Origin: Malus domestica
Lineage: Eukaryota; Streptophyta; Magnoliopsida; Rosales; Rosaceae
Length of the DNA: 64,000 bases
Reading direction: 5' to 3'
Assembly (NCBI RefSeq): GCF_042453785.1
Contig: NC_091664.1
Span: forward strand, 3,956,501-4,020,500
Below the pieces are notes generated by a model. That model saw only the letters and a list, made by a program, of their open reading frames with translations, did not search any database and had not been told where the DNA came from. The position numbers and the translations under genes are program-made. Shown here in pieces: positions 36,401 through 47,464 of this stretch. The first letter of the stretch is position 1; each line of letters starts with the position of its first letter.

Positions 36401-36469
36401 AGTACGTCGCTCTCATCTCATATAGCTCACACCACGCGAATCCTCGAAGGAATTGAGAGGGGGAGGAAG

Positions 36470-36703
36470 ATGAATCACATAGCAGCAATGGAAGAGCAAT
36501 TGGTATCGGAGAGATTAAAGCAAAAGCTAAACGAAGTAAATGTCGCTGCCCAGACCCAACTCTCCACCATCCAAGACCATGTCAATTTCACCCTTCAGGT
36601 ATATATGCATCTTCCGGTGTTTGATTCTTTTGCTTCTTTTTTTTCGGAGTTTTTGGTTGATCTTGTGATATATGTTTGTGTGTATTTGTAAAGATTTCAT
36701 ATA

Positions 36704-36743
<40 letters not shown>

Positions 36744-38248
36744 GCGTGTGTGATTGATGGTTATGGATTTCACATAATTACTGCATTGTCAGCTGCTTGG
36801 TTTTGAGAAAATTTTGTAAAATATGAAAAATATGGTTGTGGTATTGTTACTGGGCTCTGTTTGGTTGCTCAGAAAATGCAAAAGGAAAATTAAGTATAAG
36901 AAGTTAGCTACTTTGATAATTGATGCTAGAGAAAACAGTCATTCAATTCAAGTGTGCAGTCTTTGTTTGGGGCTTACTTTTTTATTCATTTATAATTTTT
37001 GTAGATTTTATTTTTTGAATTTGCATTCCAGATATAAAGCCAATAATTGATTTTTTTTTTTAGATTATAATTTACTTGTTGATTGATATGGTTTCGAAAC
37101 CTGGGATGCAATGCAAACTTGGTGATTCTCTGTACTTATATATCACTTTATGTAGTAATTTTTCAGCTAAAATTTTGGTTGAGGACCTTTTGCAGCAAGC
37201 GTACTTCAAGTGTGCGCACGAGTGTTTTGATAGGAGACGAAGTCAGCAAGACATAAGCAATTGTGTTGAAAATTGCAGTGTTCCTGTTGTCAGAGCTCAA
37301 GAGGGAGTTGAGAATGAGATGGCCAAGTTTCAAGTAAGTTCTTCTTACTTTTCCCGTGTCTCTTTCAGTGGTTAGAATTCCTTATGTGTTCCCCCTTTTC
37401 TAGTTGAACTGTCAGATGTTTTGTGTGATGAATATTGAAAACAAAAACTAGTGTAGTGCCATTTGCCTGATTTGCACATAAAACCCAAGAAGCACTAGAC
37501 CACTTTACCGTGTAACTCACCCCTTGCTTCTCCCACCATCACAAGTGCTTCTCCTCCATGGAAATCGCTTACAGAATTGAAAATCGAAATGGCTCACACC
37601 AAGCCGCAGGAGCTTTTCGGCATAGAAATTGCTCAGGCCAAACCACAAGAGCTTGTCCCACTCACAAGATTTGTTTTCTTTTCTTTCTAATTTATGGGTT
37701 TCGCCATTTCCATGACTGAAAGAATATAAATTAACTACGCTAACCTCTTCGGGTTGTTCTCAGCCTCTTAAGAAAACCCAGTATGGTGTGTTTTTATGAT
37801 ATATGTATTTTCTTTTAAAGACTGATTTTACTTTTGAAGACGGAGTTACAATTTTGTTTCTCCTATTTATGAGCTTTTGGTTCTTGGAGGAGATTCTACG
37901 TTGTGAGCTAGATGTTTTCTGCTATGATCTGTGAAACCAATGTTAATCTGGTAGACTCTGGTTCTAACATGGAGGAGAAGCACAAGGAGGAAGCTCTTGC
38001 GGTGATTGTCTGCTGTTTCTTGGGTTTTGTAAACGGGGTCCAAATTAAGCATATGACCATTAGTTTTTATCTTAACCTCATCGACACACAAGACATCTAA
38101 TGGTTCAAATTATCCTAATTGAATTCGAAAGACTTATACCCTCCATTGAGAAGCTACCTGTACATATATAATGTGTGTGTGACTTGTGTGGGCACACACC
38201 TCGGTCCTATGGTTTGATTTCTTGATCCAGTGAGATAATATCTTGTTC

Positions 38249-38284
<36 letters not shown>

Positions 38285-39839
38285 GATGCTACCCCATCTG
38301 TATGTTCTCACTGTATCTCAACCCTCCTGATGTAATTCAATAAAGGGATGTCCCCATAAGTTAATAGTCAATGTACTATGTTTCCATCTTTGCTTCCATA
38401 AGCTCTAAAACCTTATCAATTACTAGGATGCAAAATGTCGAAGTTACCTAAGAATTCCAACGTAGTGTGTTAAAAAAATGTTAAAAGCTTACGTGTGTGC
38501 AACTGAATAACATGTTTCAATTACTCAATTTCAGGATTTTTAAGGTTTTTGTAGGTCCACATTGTCCATTCATGAGAACTTTATATAAACAGTCGGAGGA
38601 TTCTTTTTGTAGTTATTGGCTTGCAGAGCTACGTTTCTTCTCCTATAACTAACTCTTCAAGGTGATAGTTTTTTTGAAGGCTCGTTTCTATCCTAATAAC
38701 ATTGTTTGAAACCATAATGTGGTCCGGCCCCATGATACACAAGGAAAGATGGTTTCTAAGTTTCTAATACACTACAAAGTTGCAGGCTTTAACTTAGTCG
38801 AGGAGTTAACAACAAAATAAGGAACCAAGTGGCTTGTAGAAACCATTGGTATCTTGTAATGCTTAGAAGTACAGAAAAGGTACCAACTCAACCCTTCACA
38901 TCTAAAACAGAAATCAGAAGAGGGGCAAGATAATACAACAACAACAACAACAAAGCCTTTTCCCACTAAGTGGGGTCGGCTAAGGGGCAAGATAATATGC
39001 AAATATAAAAAATAAGAGTCTCCAAGAATTTGGCTTGAAGATAAGTTGATGCTTTTTTTACCACTATTAGAAGTTGTATCATAAGCAAGAATTCTATAAG
39101 AATGAGATAGCCTTGCCAGTTTGCCTTTGCTTCCTTTAGGTTGATATTTAAGTTGTACTGTGAAAAACATTCATGGATATGACAGGTAGGTAACAGTGCA
39201 TTTATGACAATGAAGAGAACAAGCACATTAACAGTAGTTCACTTATGATGTATGCTTCTTCGGTAGAGTAAGATGTTGACCGCAGTTGTTTTGGTGGCAA
39301 TCAACTTGTGGATTTGAATGTTCATTTCTGACGTAAAATGAGTATTAGGGTGGTAACGGCAATCGCTTTGGCAGTTATTGATGCAAGGGGAGTATGCAAT
39401 GTTTGGTTCTGATAGTGATAGTAGCATAGATAGATATTATTAGTAATGTTTCTTAATTGAGGACATAATTGTGATTTGCTGTAACATCCACTTGTAAGCA
39501 GAGTTTTTTTTCGTTCAGATGCATGTCAAGTTTGTTGTATGACTGCTTGTGAAAGAGCTCTTTATGTTTAAACTTGTGCTTTTTGTATGCGTAGCGAATA
39601 TGTTTTCAGGCTGTCATCTAGCAAACTACTTATGAAAATTCTTGTACCGAATGCAGGAGAGGTTAAGTAGGGCACTGATGGTCTGTCAGGACAAGTTCGA
39701 AGCAGCTAAGCAACAAGGGGTCACAACCAATTCACTCAACAATTTGGAGTCATGTGTTGAACAGGCAACCCAAGATAGCATACAGACGCTGCCACATCTT
39801 GCCGAAAGACTGAAGGCTTCCTTCGGGATCAACCATTAA
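36470..39839 (+). CDS. FAM136A-like protein (DUF842), twin CX3C
   Basis: This is a small conserved eukaryotic protein of the FAM136A/DUF842 family; the human member is mitochondrial. Three exons (36470-36598, 37196-37333 and 39657-39839) give 149 residues with GT-AG borders. The N-terminus is helical (EEQLVSERLKQKLNEVN). Residues 44-70 read QAYFKCAHECFDRR, then SNCVENC, giving two CX3C pairs (C49/C53 and C66/C70) spaced by 12 residues. Two more cysteines are C99 and C122. Twin CX3C pairs are the hallmark of intermembrane-space proteins folded by the Mia40 system; this localisation is inferred for the plant protein. A second in-frame ATG lies six codons downstream. The second intron (2.3 kb) contains an AT microsatellite and a 48-bp SINE remnant. 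The promoter has a TATA box and telo-boxes. Confidence 0.95.
38255..38284. repeat. (TA)n microsatellite in FAM136 intron 2
   Basis: ACATACATACAT leads into a TA run. Confidence 0.85.
38935..38982 (-). mobile_element. 48-bp SINE remnant with 14-bp target duplication
   Basis: Read on the minus strand it is AGCCGACCCCACTTAGTGGG, then AAAAGGCTTTG and (TTG)n, the Au SINE 3' tail only. AGGGGCAAGATAAT occurs exactly on both sides (38921-38934 and 38983-38996). The element was therefore 5'-truncated at insertion and was not eroded later. Confidence 0.85.
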
Positions 39840-40660
39840 GTCGAAAGAGTCGTGATAATTGTCTTTCTAAAGTACCCCTCTATTATTCCATTAACTTAGC
39901 TTCTAAGCCCGTGGTAATCGATAAATGTCGAATTTCTTTATGCTGGAAGGCAAAATAACTGTCCTGTACTTTCTGCCATAAGTGCTAAGTTATCGGTTGG
40001 CAATTGACGTTTTTGTAACGATGAGGAAATTATTTGGTGGAACTCAAGAGGCATATGAATCTGCAAAAAAATAATTGGTTGGAATTTCCCGTTCAGTGTG
40101 AAAGTATACAAAATTATTGTGTATCCAATGCACAACACTGACATGCTTATGATATATACCGTCTGCACCATTAGTACAACGCATGCACAAATCTTTTGTG
40201 TAAGTCGTTACAACTTGCAAGGGAAAAGAACAGCGTTGGGATCCAAGTTTTTTTTGGACAAAATGACATGCAAATTGACATTTCATTGACTTGGTAGGCT
40301 TGAGATCATTGCACGTTTGTTGACATATGCCAACAACTTTCGAACCAGCATGTTGACAGACGTCAATAGTTTTTGAGCAAGCATGCCGGCATATGTCAAT
40401 ATATGTCGAGTGAGCCTATTGACATATGTCAATATATGTCGAGTGAGCCTATTGACTTATGCCCATAACAATGCATACAAAGGCATGAAACTAGCAACTA
40501 TCCTGCTTAGTGCTCATATAGATAATTCGTCGAGCAGTTGGAGAACATCTCAGATTTCCCAAGGGCATTGCCCAACTTTTCCATGGAAGATTTTTTGAGC
40601 TTTTGGGGGCCCGATGGGGTCAGCTAACCCACCTTGCCCCAAGGTGGATCCGTCCCTGCC
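39840..40660. other. 3' flank of the FAM136 gene, no further gene seen
   Basis: It contains the 3' untranslated region and a 33-bp tandem repeat at about 40392-40460 (ATGTCAATATATGTCGAGTG twice). A TGCCCCAAGGTGGATCCGTC stretch near 40635 looks like a transposon end but has no identified partner. Confidence 0.55.
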
Positions 40661-40985
40661 TGTGACACCATGCTGGTATGCTAGATTGCTCCGGTCATTA
40701 GTGAGTACTAGTGAATGATTTAGTACAAATGACATTCGAAAATATTATGGAAGAATGATCTCCTTTTATAGAAGAGAGTTTCTAGCTTTGTTCTGACATT
40801 GACACGTGTCGTGTTGTGATTGGCTTCTAATGTTAACACGTGTCGCGCTATGATTGGCTTCTGATGTCAACACGTGTCTCATTGTGATTAGCCTCCTGGT
40901 TGGAGGAAAACTCTTATGGGTCATTGACGGTAGAACGTTGACCGGTGTTCGGTAGTTTCAGGATTGGTCAAGTATGGTACAAACA
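40661..40985 (-). mobile_element. probable 3' LTR of a non-autonomous Ty3/gypsy element
   Basis: Plus-strand sequence begins TGTGACACCATGCTGG and ends AAGTATGGTACAAACA. It is directly followed by GTGCTCCCCTAAG, which on the minus strand is the purine-rich tract expected just before a 3' LTR. The end GGTACAAACA resembles the GGTATAAACA end of the LTR at 4552-4996. A matching 5' LTR was not found, and the 40661 boundary is a guess from the TG dinucleotide. Confidence 0.5.
40790..40890. repeat. three ~34-bp repeats, each with a CACGTG palindrome
   Basis: GACACGTGTCGTGTTGTGAT, AACACGTGTCGCGCTATGAT and AACACGTGTCTCATTGTGAT follow one another, each ending in TGGCTTCTxATGT-like or related sequence. 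Each unit carries a G-box (CACGTG). If 40661-40985 is an LTR, these lie in its promoter part. Confidence 0.75.
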
Positions 40986-42519
40986 GTGCTCCCCTAAGTT
41001 CCCGAGTGAGGGAAGCTCTTCGGTTGGGGACTTGCAAGATCCAAGCTGCTGAGTAATCACGAAACTTCTAAGTACCGAAGTGTGGTATTGTTTTCACTTA
41101 CCTTATCTGTCTCATAGGTAGATGTGGCATCTTCTCTAGAAGTACTTTTCCTCCATCCAAGGGTGGTATCTTTAATCGGTGGAGATGCACAAGGTAATGT
41201 ATCAATTTCACTTGAAGCTTACTTGTAGTAGAAGTCCCCCAAGTCGTCGAGCTATGAGATTTGCCAAAAGAGGTGACAAACAAGGTAAGCAATCAGAGTT
41301 CCAAGCAATCAGTCCTAGATCAGAAGTTTGATTTCGAGTTCCGGCTGATTGTTCTCATTCTCCCTATCTTGCAGGCAACAAGAAGGATAAAGATAAGAAA
41401 AAGGAGAAGAAATGATATGAGATACTTTTGCTTTTGAAGAAGTAACTTTCCAAAGGCTTATTCTTGAACTGAGCTTAAGGGTTTTCTGGTTTCCTCTAAA
41501 GTATAAGGACGACTCAAGAATTTGAGGGTCAAAATAAGTCCATCAAATCTAGAGTACGTTTGACCCTGATGATATGGGATACTTTTGATGTTGACAAAGC
41601 AGTGGATGTGGCATGGCTAGGCTGTGCTCTTTGGCGACGGTGTCAGCGAAAGGTTGTTGAAGCTTCTCGAGCTATTCGGATAAAGCAACGATGTCGAGCT
41701 TGGATTTGACTTAGACTCCTCATTCTGGATTATGCAGTTCTGCAGGGAGGGCGTCGTGCTATAGTGATCTATTCCAGCTCATCGTTGAACCTTCTGCTTC
41801 AATCTTTTGCATCGCAGAAGTGGTGTGCAACCTTTGCCTTTGAATGGTCCTTCAGAGTACTATTTCTCATCGACTCATCCATACTTGGCAGCTTCAGTGT
41901 AAAGAGCCAATATTGTATCAACTGTTCTGAGGTATTTGCCAAAAGAATTTGCGACCTTGACAAAAGTTGAAAATGAGTACTCAAGAGCAATGCTAGGTGA
42001 GCAACCAGGCAAAGGTTACGGGCAATCAGTTCCAGATCAGAAGTTTGATTTCAGGTTCCGACTGATTGCTTTCTTTTTCCTTGTCTTGCAGGTAAGAGCA
42101 ATGGCAAAGGAAAAGACAAGGAAAAAGCATGATATGAGATACTCTTGCTTTTAACCCTGATGATATGAGATACTCTTGCTCTGGTGTAGCTTGTTTGCAG
42201 AGGTATTATCAAGGGAAAAGAATCTGAGTATTTCAAGAGCCTCTGCTGAGAGTGCCCTCTCTGATGTGAAGAAAAGTTGAGCATTTTTTTATTTACAGGT
42301 CTGCCTGGCTGTGGATGATGGAGGTCGATATATATAGGAATTGTCCCAACAGCGAGTAGTAACGTTGTTCCTTTACCCTTATCGGTCATAGCAATGTAGT
42401 GGGAGCTGCAAGATTCACGTGTTTTAACTTTGTCAGAGCATTTTGAAAAAGTGGTCTGTGGTATCTGGAAAGCTGATGTTACGTGTGAAGATTGCAAACA
42501 AATTTTATCCAAGGAAATC

Positions 42520-42945
42520 TGGCTCTCGAAGTTCGGAGAGCCGTGCCTTTTTGGTTTTCGAACAAGCAATCATGTTAAGGATATGGCTCTCGAGATTCGG
42601 AGAGCGTTGCCTCTTCGATTTTTGAGAAAGCAATCATGTTGTGAGTCTGGCTTTCGAGATTCGGATAGCGGTGCCTCTTCTGGCTCTCGAGATTAGGAGA
42701 GCGTTGCCTCTCCGATTTTTGAGAAAACAATCCTGATGGAAGTCTGGCTCTCGAGATTCGGGGAGCGATGCCTTTTCGATTTTTGAGAAAGTAATCCTGT
42801 TGGGGGATCTAGCTCTCGAGATTCGGAGAGCGGTGCCTTTTCGATTTTTGAGAAAGCAATCATGTTGGGGGATCTGGTTCTCGAGATTCAGATAGCGGTG
42901 CATTTTCGATTTTTGAGCGGTGCCTCTTCGATTTTTGAGAATGTT
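42520..42945. repeat. CTCTCGAGATTCGG minisatellite, ~61-68 bp units
   Basis: About six units contain CTCTCGAGATTCGGAGAGCG, followed by GTGCCTCTTCGATTTTTGAG and AAAGCAATCATGTTG. Starts lie near 42525, 42586, 42651, 42682, 42749, 42817 and 42881, so one unit is shortened to about 31 bp. A diverged unit is at about 43205. Confidence 0.85.
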
Positions 42946-43391
42946 TTCTCGGATGTGAGTAAAGGTTAGGCATTTTTGTCAGTATGCCTTGCCACGGAGC
43001 ACTGAGGTTGACACACATAGGGACTTTCCAGTTATCAAGCAATGGTGTTGTTCCTTTACCCTTGTGGGTAATAGTATGGTAGTTGGACCTTCAAATTTTA
43101 TGTGTCTAAACTTTGTCAGAGATCTTGGCAAAGTTATCTGTGGTACTCGAGAAGCTGATGTTACGTGTGGGGATTGTCGACATATTTTATTCAGGAAAAT
43201 CTGCTTCTTGAAATCCGGAGAGTGGTGCCTCTTCGATTTTTGAACAAACGGCATTGCTGCCTTTTCTTTTATAGGGGCACCAATTGTGTGCAAGAAGTAC
43301 ATTCAAAGAGTTATTGCTTGTAGGAATTTTCCCCTTATTTTTATACTTCAGAGATTTATTGGACCTCATTTTTCCTTTATCATTTCTGAAA

Positions 43392-43798
43392 ATGTTTGGC
43401 CCATCCGACCATCGTTTTGACTTGAACTTTGGTGAAGAGGCAGCCATGCCACCTCAAGACACATACGATGCCCATCCTTCTTATCCCATACTGGTCCTCT
43501 TACCGCTGGGGACTCTGTGATGAAGAATGATATGACCGCTGCGGTGGTGGCCAGAAACCTTCTCACTCCAAAAAATAACAGACTACTTTCCAAACGGTCT
43601 GATGAGTTGGTTGTTAAGGATTCTCTGGCTCTCAGTGTTCAGTGTGCAGGTTCTGTGTCTAATATGGCCCAACGCCTATTTGCTTGAACCCGCCAAGTTG
43701 AATCATTGGCGGCTGAAGTGATAAGTCTCAAACAGGAGATTAGAGGGCTCAAGCATGAAAATAAACAATTGCACAGGCTCGCACATGACTATGCTACA
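43392..43798 (+). pseudogene. retroelement-borne coiled-coil protein, broken
   Basis: The plus strand reads MFGPSDHRFDLNFGEEAA and then loses frame near 43475-43500. A second frame reads GDSVMKNDMTAAVVARNLLT, SKRSDELVVKDSLALSVQ, AGSVSNMAQRLFA, a TGA, and TRQVESLAAEVISLKQEIRG with LKHENKQLHRLAHDYAT. The end is a clear heptad coiled coil. I recall closely similar predicted proteins in Rosaceae genomes, without a known function. It is antisense to the inferred direction of the surrounding element. The chromovirus LTR at 43799 cuts it directly after HDYAT. Confidence 0.6.
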
Positions 43799-45946
43799 TG
43801 ACATACCCCGATCTTAGAATCAAGGCGTGATAACCGTCACGTGGGCGCGACGTAACCAAAAGTGCGATGCGGAAGCAAAAGATAAAAGAAATACAAAGGA
43901 ATAAAAACCAACTACTAGCAATAATATCCAACTAACGTGCTAGAGTGAGTTTAAGTGTGAAACACATATATTCAGAGCGTAAGTACTAAGTGCAGTCAAG
44001 TAGGATCATAACTAAATTACAACACCCGAAGGTGAGTCCTACATTTAAGTAGTCTGTCAGAATGTCGTGGGAATTCTCGTGAGCCTCCAACACTGTTAAC
44101 TAGAACCTAGAGGGGCGCAAAACAAGATCGAGTGGGTCAGTAAAACAAAGCTTTTCGAAAATATTTCATTTAATAACACTTTTAACCCCTCACTGTAAAA
44201 CCTGTATACTTTCCCAGAAAAATAGTATATACATAATCATATATCACAGCAAAACTCAAATCACAAGTCTTTAACACTTTTCAAGAATATGCCATGCTAT
44301 GATTCAAAACATGATAAGGATGCATCAATATAACAAGTGAAATAATGAATCAACCGGAGACCCTGGAGCTGTCATGTACGGTTAATTCTATAGCTTAATA
44401 TCCAACCCAACCAGAGTTACCATTGTGACCTGTACGGCACTATTCTGCACATAAATCGGAACTACCTGAAGTAGTATGTACGACAAGAATGGTGTAAGAA
44501 TACGCTCTAGTGCTTCTCTCATCAACAATTGTATAATAATCTAAAGTCACCTACAAGTTGGAACCACCTCTAATGGTATGTACGACATGTCGGAATCACC
44601 TCTAGTGATCTGTACGACATGCACCTACTTGGATCCAAGGTGAGCATGTGGTGCGGGGTGAATAATATAAGCACTAACACCAGAGGTGCAGGTTATGAGC
44701 TTTAAACACAATTCACATCATCAATAAACCATATGAACAACATAAAACTCACCTGATACTCACCTGTGCGTCCACAGCACCATTTCACATATATGCATCA
44801 AACACTAATTCATATATTTCATATAATATGCATGCATGGCATTTTAAAACATAATTTCATTTATATTCAATTTCTGGGAAAAATCAATAGTATATAGGTA
44901 TAAACAGGAAATAACTGCCCACTCACTGGTAAGTCGAAAGGTCGTAATCCCCGTGACGCCCTTGAATGCGCTCGTCCTCGTGATAGGTCTCACCTATATG
45001 CGAAACAACTATAAAAACGTTATTTAAAGCACATAACCAACAATATGTAATAACTTCTCATACGATGCTCAATTTGGGTATATGAATATACTACAGTAAC
45101 CTACTCGACATCACGGACATCGAGGTATTTTTAGAAAAAAATTTCAATGCCGCACGGGCCTACGCGCCCCCACACGCATCATCTCCTTCCTCCAGTCGCC
45201 GAACTAGTTTCGCCGGCGCCGGAAAACTGGAGATTTTTCAAACTCCTTATTCTCAATCAATTCTCCACCATTTTTTACGCATTTTATACCAAAATGAAGC
45301 CCTAAGCATGTAAAATCACGATGTACTACTTTAAGGCTAAAAAAACATACAAAATCTCACCGGAGAAAATCCAAGAAAACCGGCCAACTTCGAACCCTAT
45401 GATCCCGACGTCCAAAACCTTCAAACTAAGTACTTCGAGCTTTCTTGAGACCTCACTAAGCTTCATGTAGGCTTAGAATTCCCTAAAAACCAACATTTCA
45501 CGTGTGCATAACAATGACATTAAACTGGGTTACGGTTTCAACGTGATTTCAAGGGTTTCTAGTTCTAAAACTAGTACCAATCGATTTAGGAGGTTGCAAG
45601 GATGAAGGGACTCACCTTTTTTACGTCGATCCGTGAAGATTTGAGGGTTTTTGGTTCTTGTTCGTACGGTTTGAAGGGGAGGGAGAGAGAGAGGGAAGAG
45701 AGAGAAGGCACGGGGGAGAGTGCTTGTCCCGTGTGTGTGTGGTCCATCCAAAACAAATCACAATCCAACTTCTGAAGTCCCTAACCACACAAATTGTATA
45801 CAATTTCAATCCCCTTAATTTATTTCCAAGAATTTAGGAGAGTATGCATTTATTCAAATAACATGTCACACGTACCTTAACAACCGTTAAGGGCAATTCC
45901 GTCATTCCATATCAACGAATATGAAATTCCGGGACGGGCTGTGACA
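43799..45946 (-). mobile_element. 3' LTR of a Ty3/gypsy chromovirus (Tekay-like), 2.15 kb
   Basis: On the minus strand it begins TGTCACAGCCCGTCCCGGAA and ends GATCGGGGTATGTCA, so it has TGTCA/TGACA termini. It is preceded on the minus strand by a polypurine tract and the integrase frame. The short AC-rich middle (about 44440-44640) repeats GTATGTACGACA-like motifs. The 5-base sequence beyond its outer end is CTACA; the other flank is lost. Confidence 0.85.
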
Positions 45947-45962
45947 ATCTACCCTCCTTATA
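45947..45962 (-). promoter_or_regulatory. polypurine tract of the chromovirus
   Basis: The minus strand reads TATAAGGAGGGTAGAT directly before the LTR TGTCA start. Confidence 0.75.
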
Positions 45963-46000
45963 GAATTTCATCCTCAAAATTCATACAACCAATCAATCCA

Positions 46001-47464
46001 CTAATACTCATAAAACAACCTTGGATACATCTCTCTCATTCGATCTTCTGTCTCCCAAGTAGCTTCTTCCACTGAGTGGTTCATCCACAATACTTTTACC
46101 AAGCTCACTGTCTTATTCCTTAAAACTTTGTCTTTCCAATCCAAGATAGTCATTGGTTCCTCATTATACGTCAAATTCGGATTAATCTCCAAAGGTTGAT
46201 GAGGAATTACATGTGAAGGATCTGAAATATAATGTCGAAACATCGAGACATGAAACACATTATGTACCTTAGATAACTCCGGAGGCAACTCCAATCTATA
46301 AGTAACTTCACCAATCCTTTTAGTGATCTCATAAGGTCCTATGTACCTAGGACTTAGCTTGTCTTTCTTTCCAAACCGCATTACACCTCTCCAAGGTGAC
46401 AATTTCAAGAACACCAAATTACCCACATCATATACTCGATCAGTAGCATGTCTATCTGCTAAACTCTTTTGTCGATCTTGAGCCGCTTTTAGTTTAGACT
46501 TAATCACCTGAACATTTTGAGTAGTTTCATCCACAATCTCTGGGCCCTTTAGCACTCTTTCACCAACTTCTGACCAACACAATGGCGTACAACAAGCTAT
46601 ACCATAAAGTGCCTCAAATGGTGACATACCAATGCTCGAATGAAAACTATTATTATAGGCAAATTCCATCAAGTCTAGGCGATCATGCCAAGAATCACCA
46701 AACTGTAACACTGAAGATCTCAACATATCTTCTAACGTCTGAATAGTCCTCTCTGATTGTCCATTGGTTTGAGGATGATAAGCAGTGCTGTAAAGCAATT
46801 TCGTACCAAGAGCTTCCTGAAAAGCTATCCAAAACTTAGAAGTAAATCTTGGATCTCGATCAGAAATAATATTCACTGGAACTCCATGATACTTCACAAT
46901 CTTCGTGATGAACAACTTAGCCAATTTATTTAGGGGATACTTTTCCTTCACTGGAATGAAATGTGTTGACTTGGTAAACCGATCTACAACCACCCAAATG
47001 CCATCAAATCCATTATGTGTGCGTGGAAGCTTATACACAAAATCCATAGTTATATTTTCCCATTTCCACTGAGGAACGGGAAGTGGTTGCATCCGTCCAA
47101 AAGGCTTCTTTCTTTCTGCTTTGACTTGCTGGCAAACAATACACCTACTTACACATTCTGCAATCTCCCTTTTCATACTCGGCCAATAATAAAATGGTCG
47201 AATGGTATGGTACATCTTAGTTCCTCCTGGATGCATCGCATAAGCCGAACAATGTACTTCATCCAAAATTTTCTTCTTTAATTCCTCATTATTCGGCACA
47301 TACATTTTGTTCTTTTGCATAAGCATGCCATCTGATTCACGAATTCTGAGGTCTTTCTTTTTCCCTTCATTTCTCAATTGGATCATTTCCTGGATCCCTT
47401 CATTTCTAAATAAGTTTTGCTTCATTTCAACGTATTGTGTTAAATACACCAAAGCTTTCTTCAC
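46001..47464 (-). CDS. chromovirus integrase with chromodomain (5'-truncated polyprotein)
   Basis: This is an open 487-codon frame of a Ty3/gypsy polyprotein that starts near the RNase H/integrase border. The zinc-binding H71-H78-C108-C111 lies in YAMHPGGTK and CIVCQQVK. The catalytic triad is D141 (MDFVYKLP), D202 (SDRDPRF) and E238 (GQSERT), with the expected D-35-E spacing. A C-terminal chromodomain-like block follows from about residue 430 (EEPMTILDWKDKVLRNK, then VEEATWETEDRM), which marks the chromovirus lineage. Gag, protease, reverse transcriptase and the 5' LTR are missing. Similarity ends near 47480, where unrelated minisatellite begins. There is no stop or frameshift in the remaining part, so decay is slight despite the truncation. 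The ATG is simply the first in the remnant and not a natural start. Confidence 0.9.
   Translation of the reverse strand: MKKALVYLTQYVEMKQNLFRNEGIQEMIQLRNEGKKKDLRIRESDGMLMQKNKMYVPNNEELKKKILDEVHCSAYAMHPGGTKMYHTIRPFYYWPSMKREIAECVSRCIVCQQVKAERKKPFGRMQPLPVPQWKWENITMDFVYKLPRTHNGFDGIWVVVDRFTKSTHFIPVKEKYPLNKLAKLFITKIVKYHGVPVNIISDRDPRFTSKFWIAFQEALGTKLLYSTAYHPQTNGQSERTIQTLEDMLRSSVLQFGDSWHDRLDLMEFAYNNSFHSSIGMSPFEALYGIACCTPLCWSEVGERVLKGPEIVDETTQNVQVIKSKLKAAQDRQKSLADRHATDRVYDVGNLVFLKLSPWRGVMRFGKKDKLSPRYIGPYEITKRIGEVTYRLELPPELSKVHNVFHVSMFRHYISDPSHVIPHQPLEINPNLTYNEEPMTILDWKDKVLRNKTVSLVKVLWMNHSVEEATWETEDRMREMYPRLFYEY

Larger units (their letters stand above)
34555..36469. other. region between divergent SAMC and FAM136 genes
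   Basis: The noncoding first exon and promoter of SAMC (minus) lie from 34555 up to an uncertain point near 34700. CCCCCATTAAACGCAGxCGT is repeated at about 34827 and 34862, and a 32-bp unit is exactly duplicated at 35142-35205. A SINE is at 35680-35847 and AT-rich DNA follows. The FAM136 promoter ends the stretch. A minus-strand frame at 34867-35076 is Ser-rich and unassigned. Confidence 0.6.
40986..43798 (-). mobile_element. internal region of a Tat-like non-autonomous LTR element
   Basis: It starts with the purine-rich tract next to the LTR and contains a second module with AGTCCCCCAAGTCG (about 41233). It also has two copies of a GAAGTTTGATTTC...TTCCGxCTGATTG block (about 41323 and 42041), the CTCTCGAGATTCGG minisatellite, and a decayed antisense coiled-coil frame. 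It is cut at 43798 by a chromovirus LTR. The module order 40986-41260 is repeated in diverged form at 47538-47690. No pol genes were seen. The family name is inferred from the tract and from the Gag at 51 kb. Confidence 0.5.

Noticed and set aside
36823..37050. Frame inside the first FAM136 intron
   Set aside because: It is intronic and AT-rich, and the spliced gene model is complete without it.
47015..47281. Plus-strand frames across the integrase
   Set aside because: They are the reverse-strand shadow of the integrase coding sequence.
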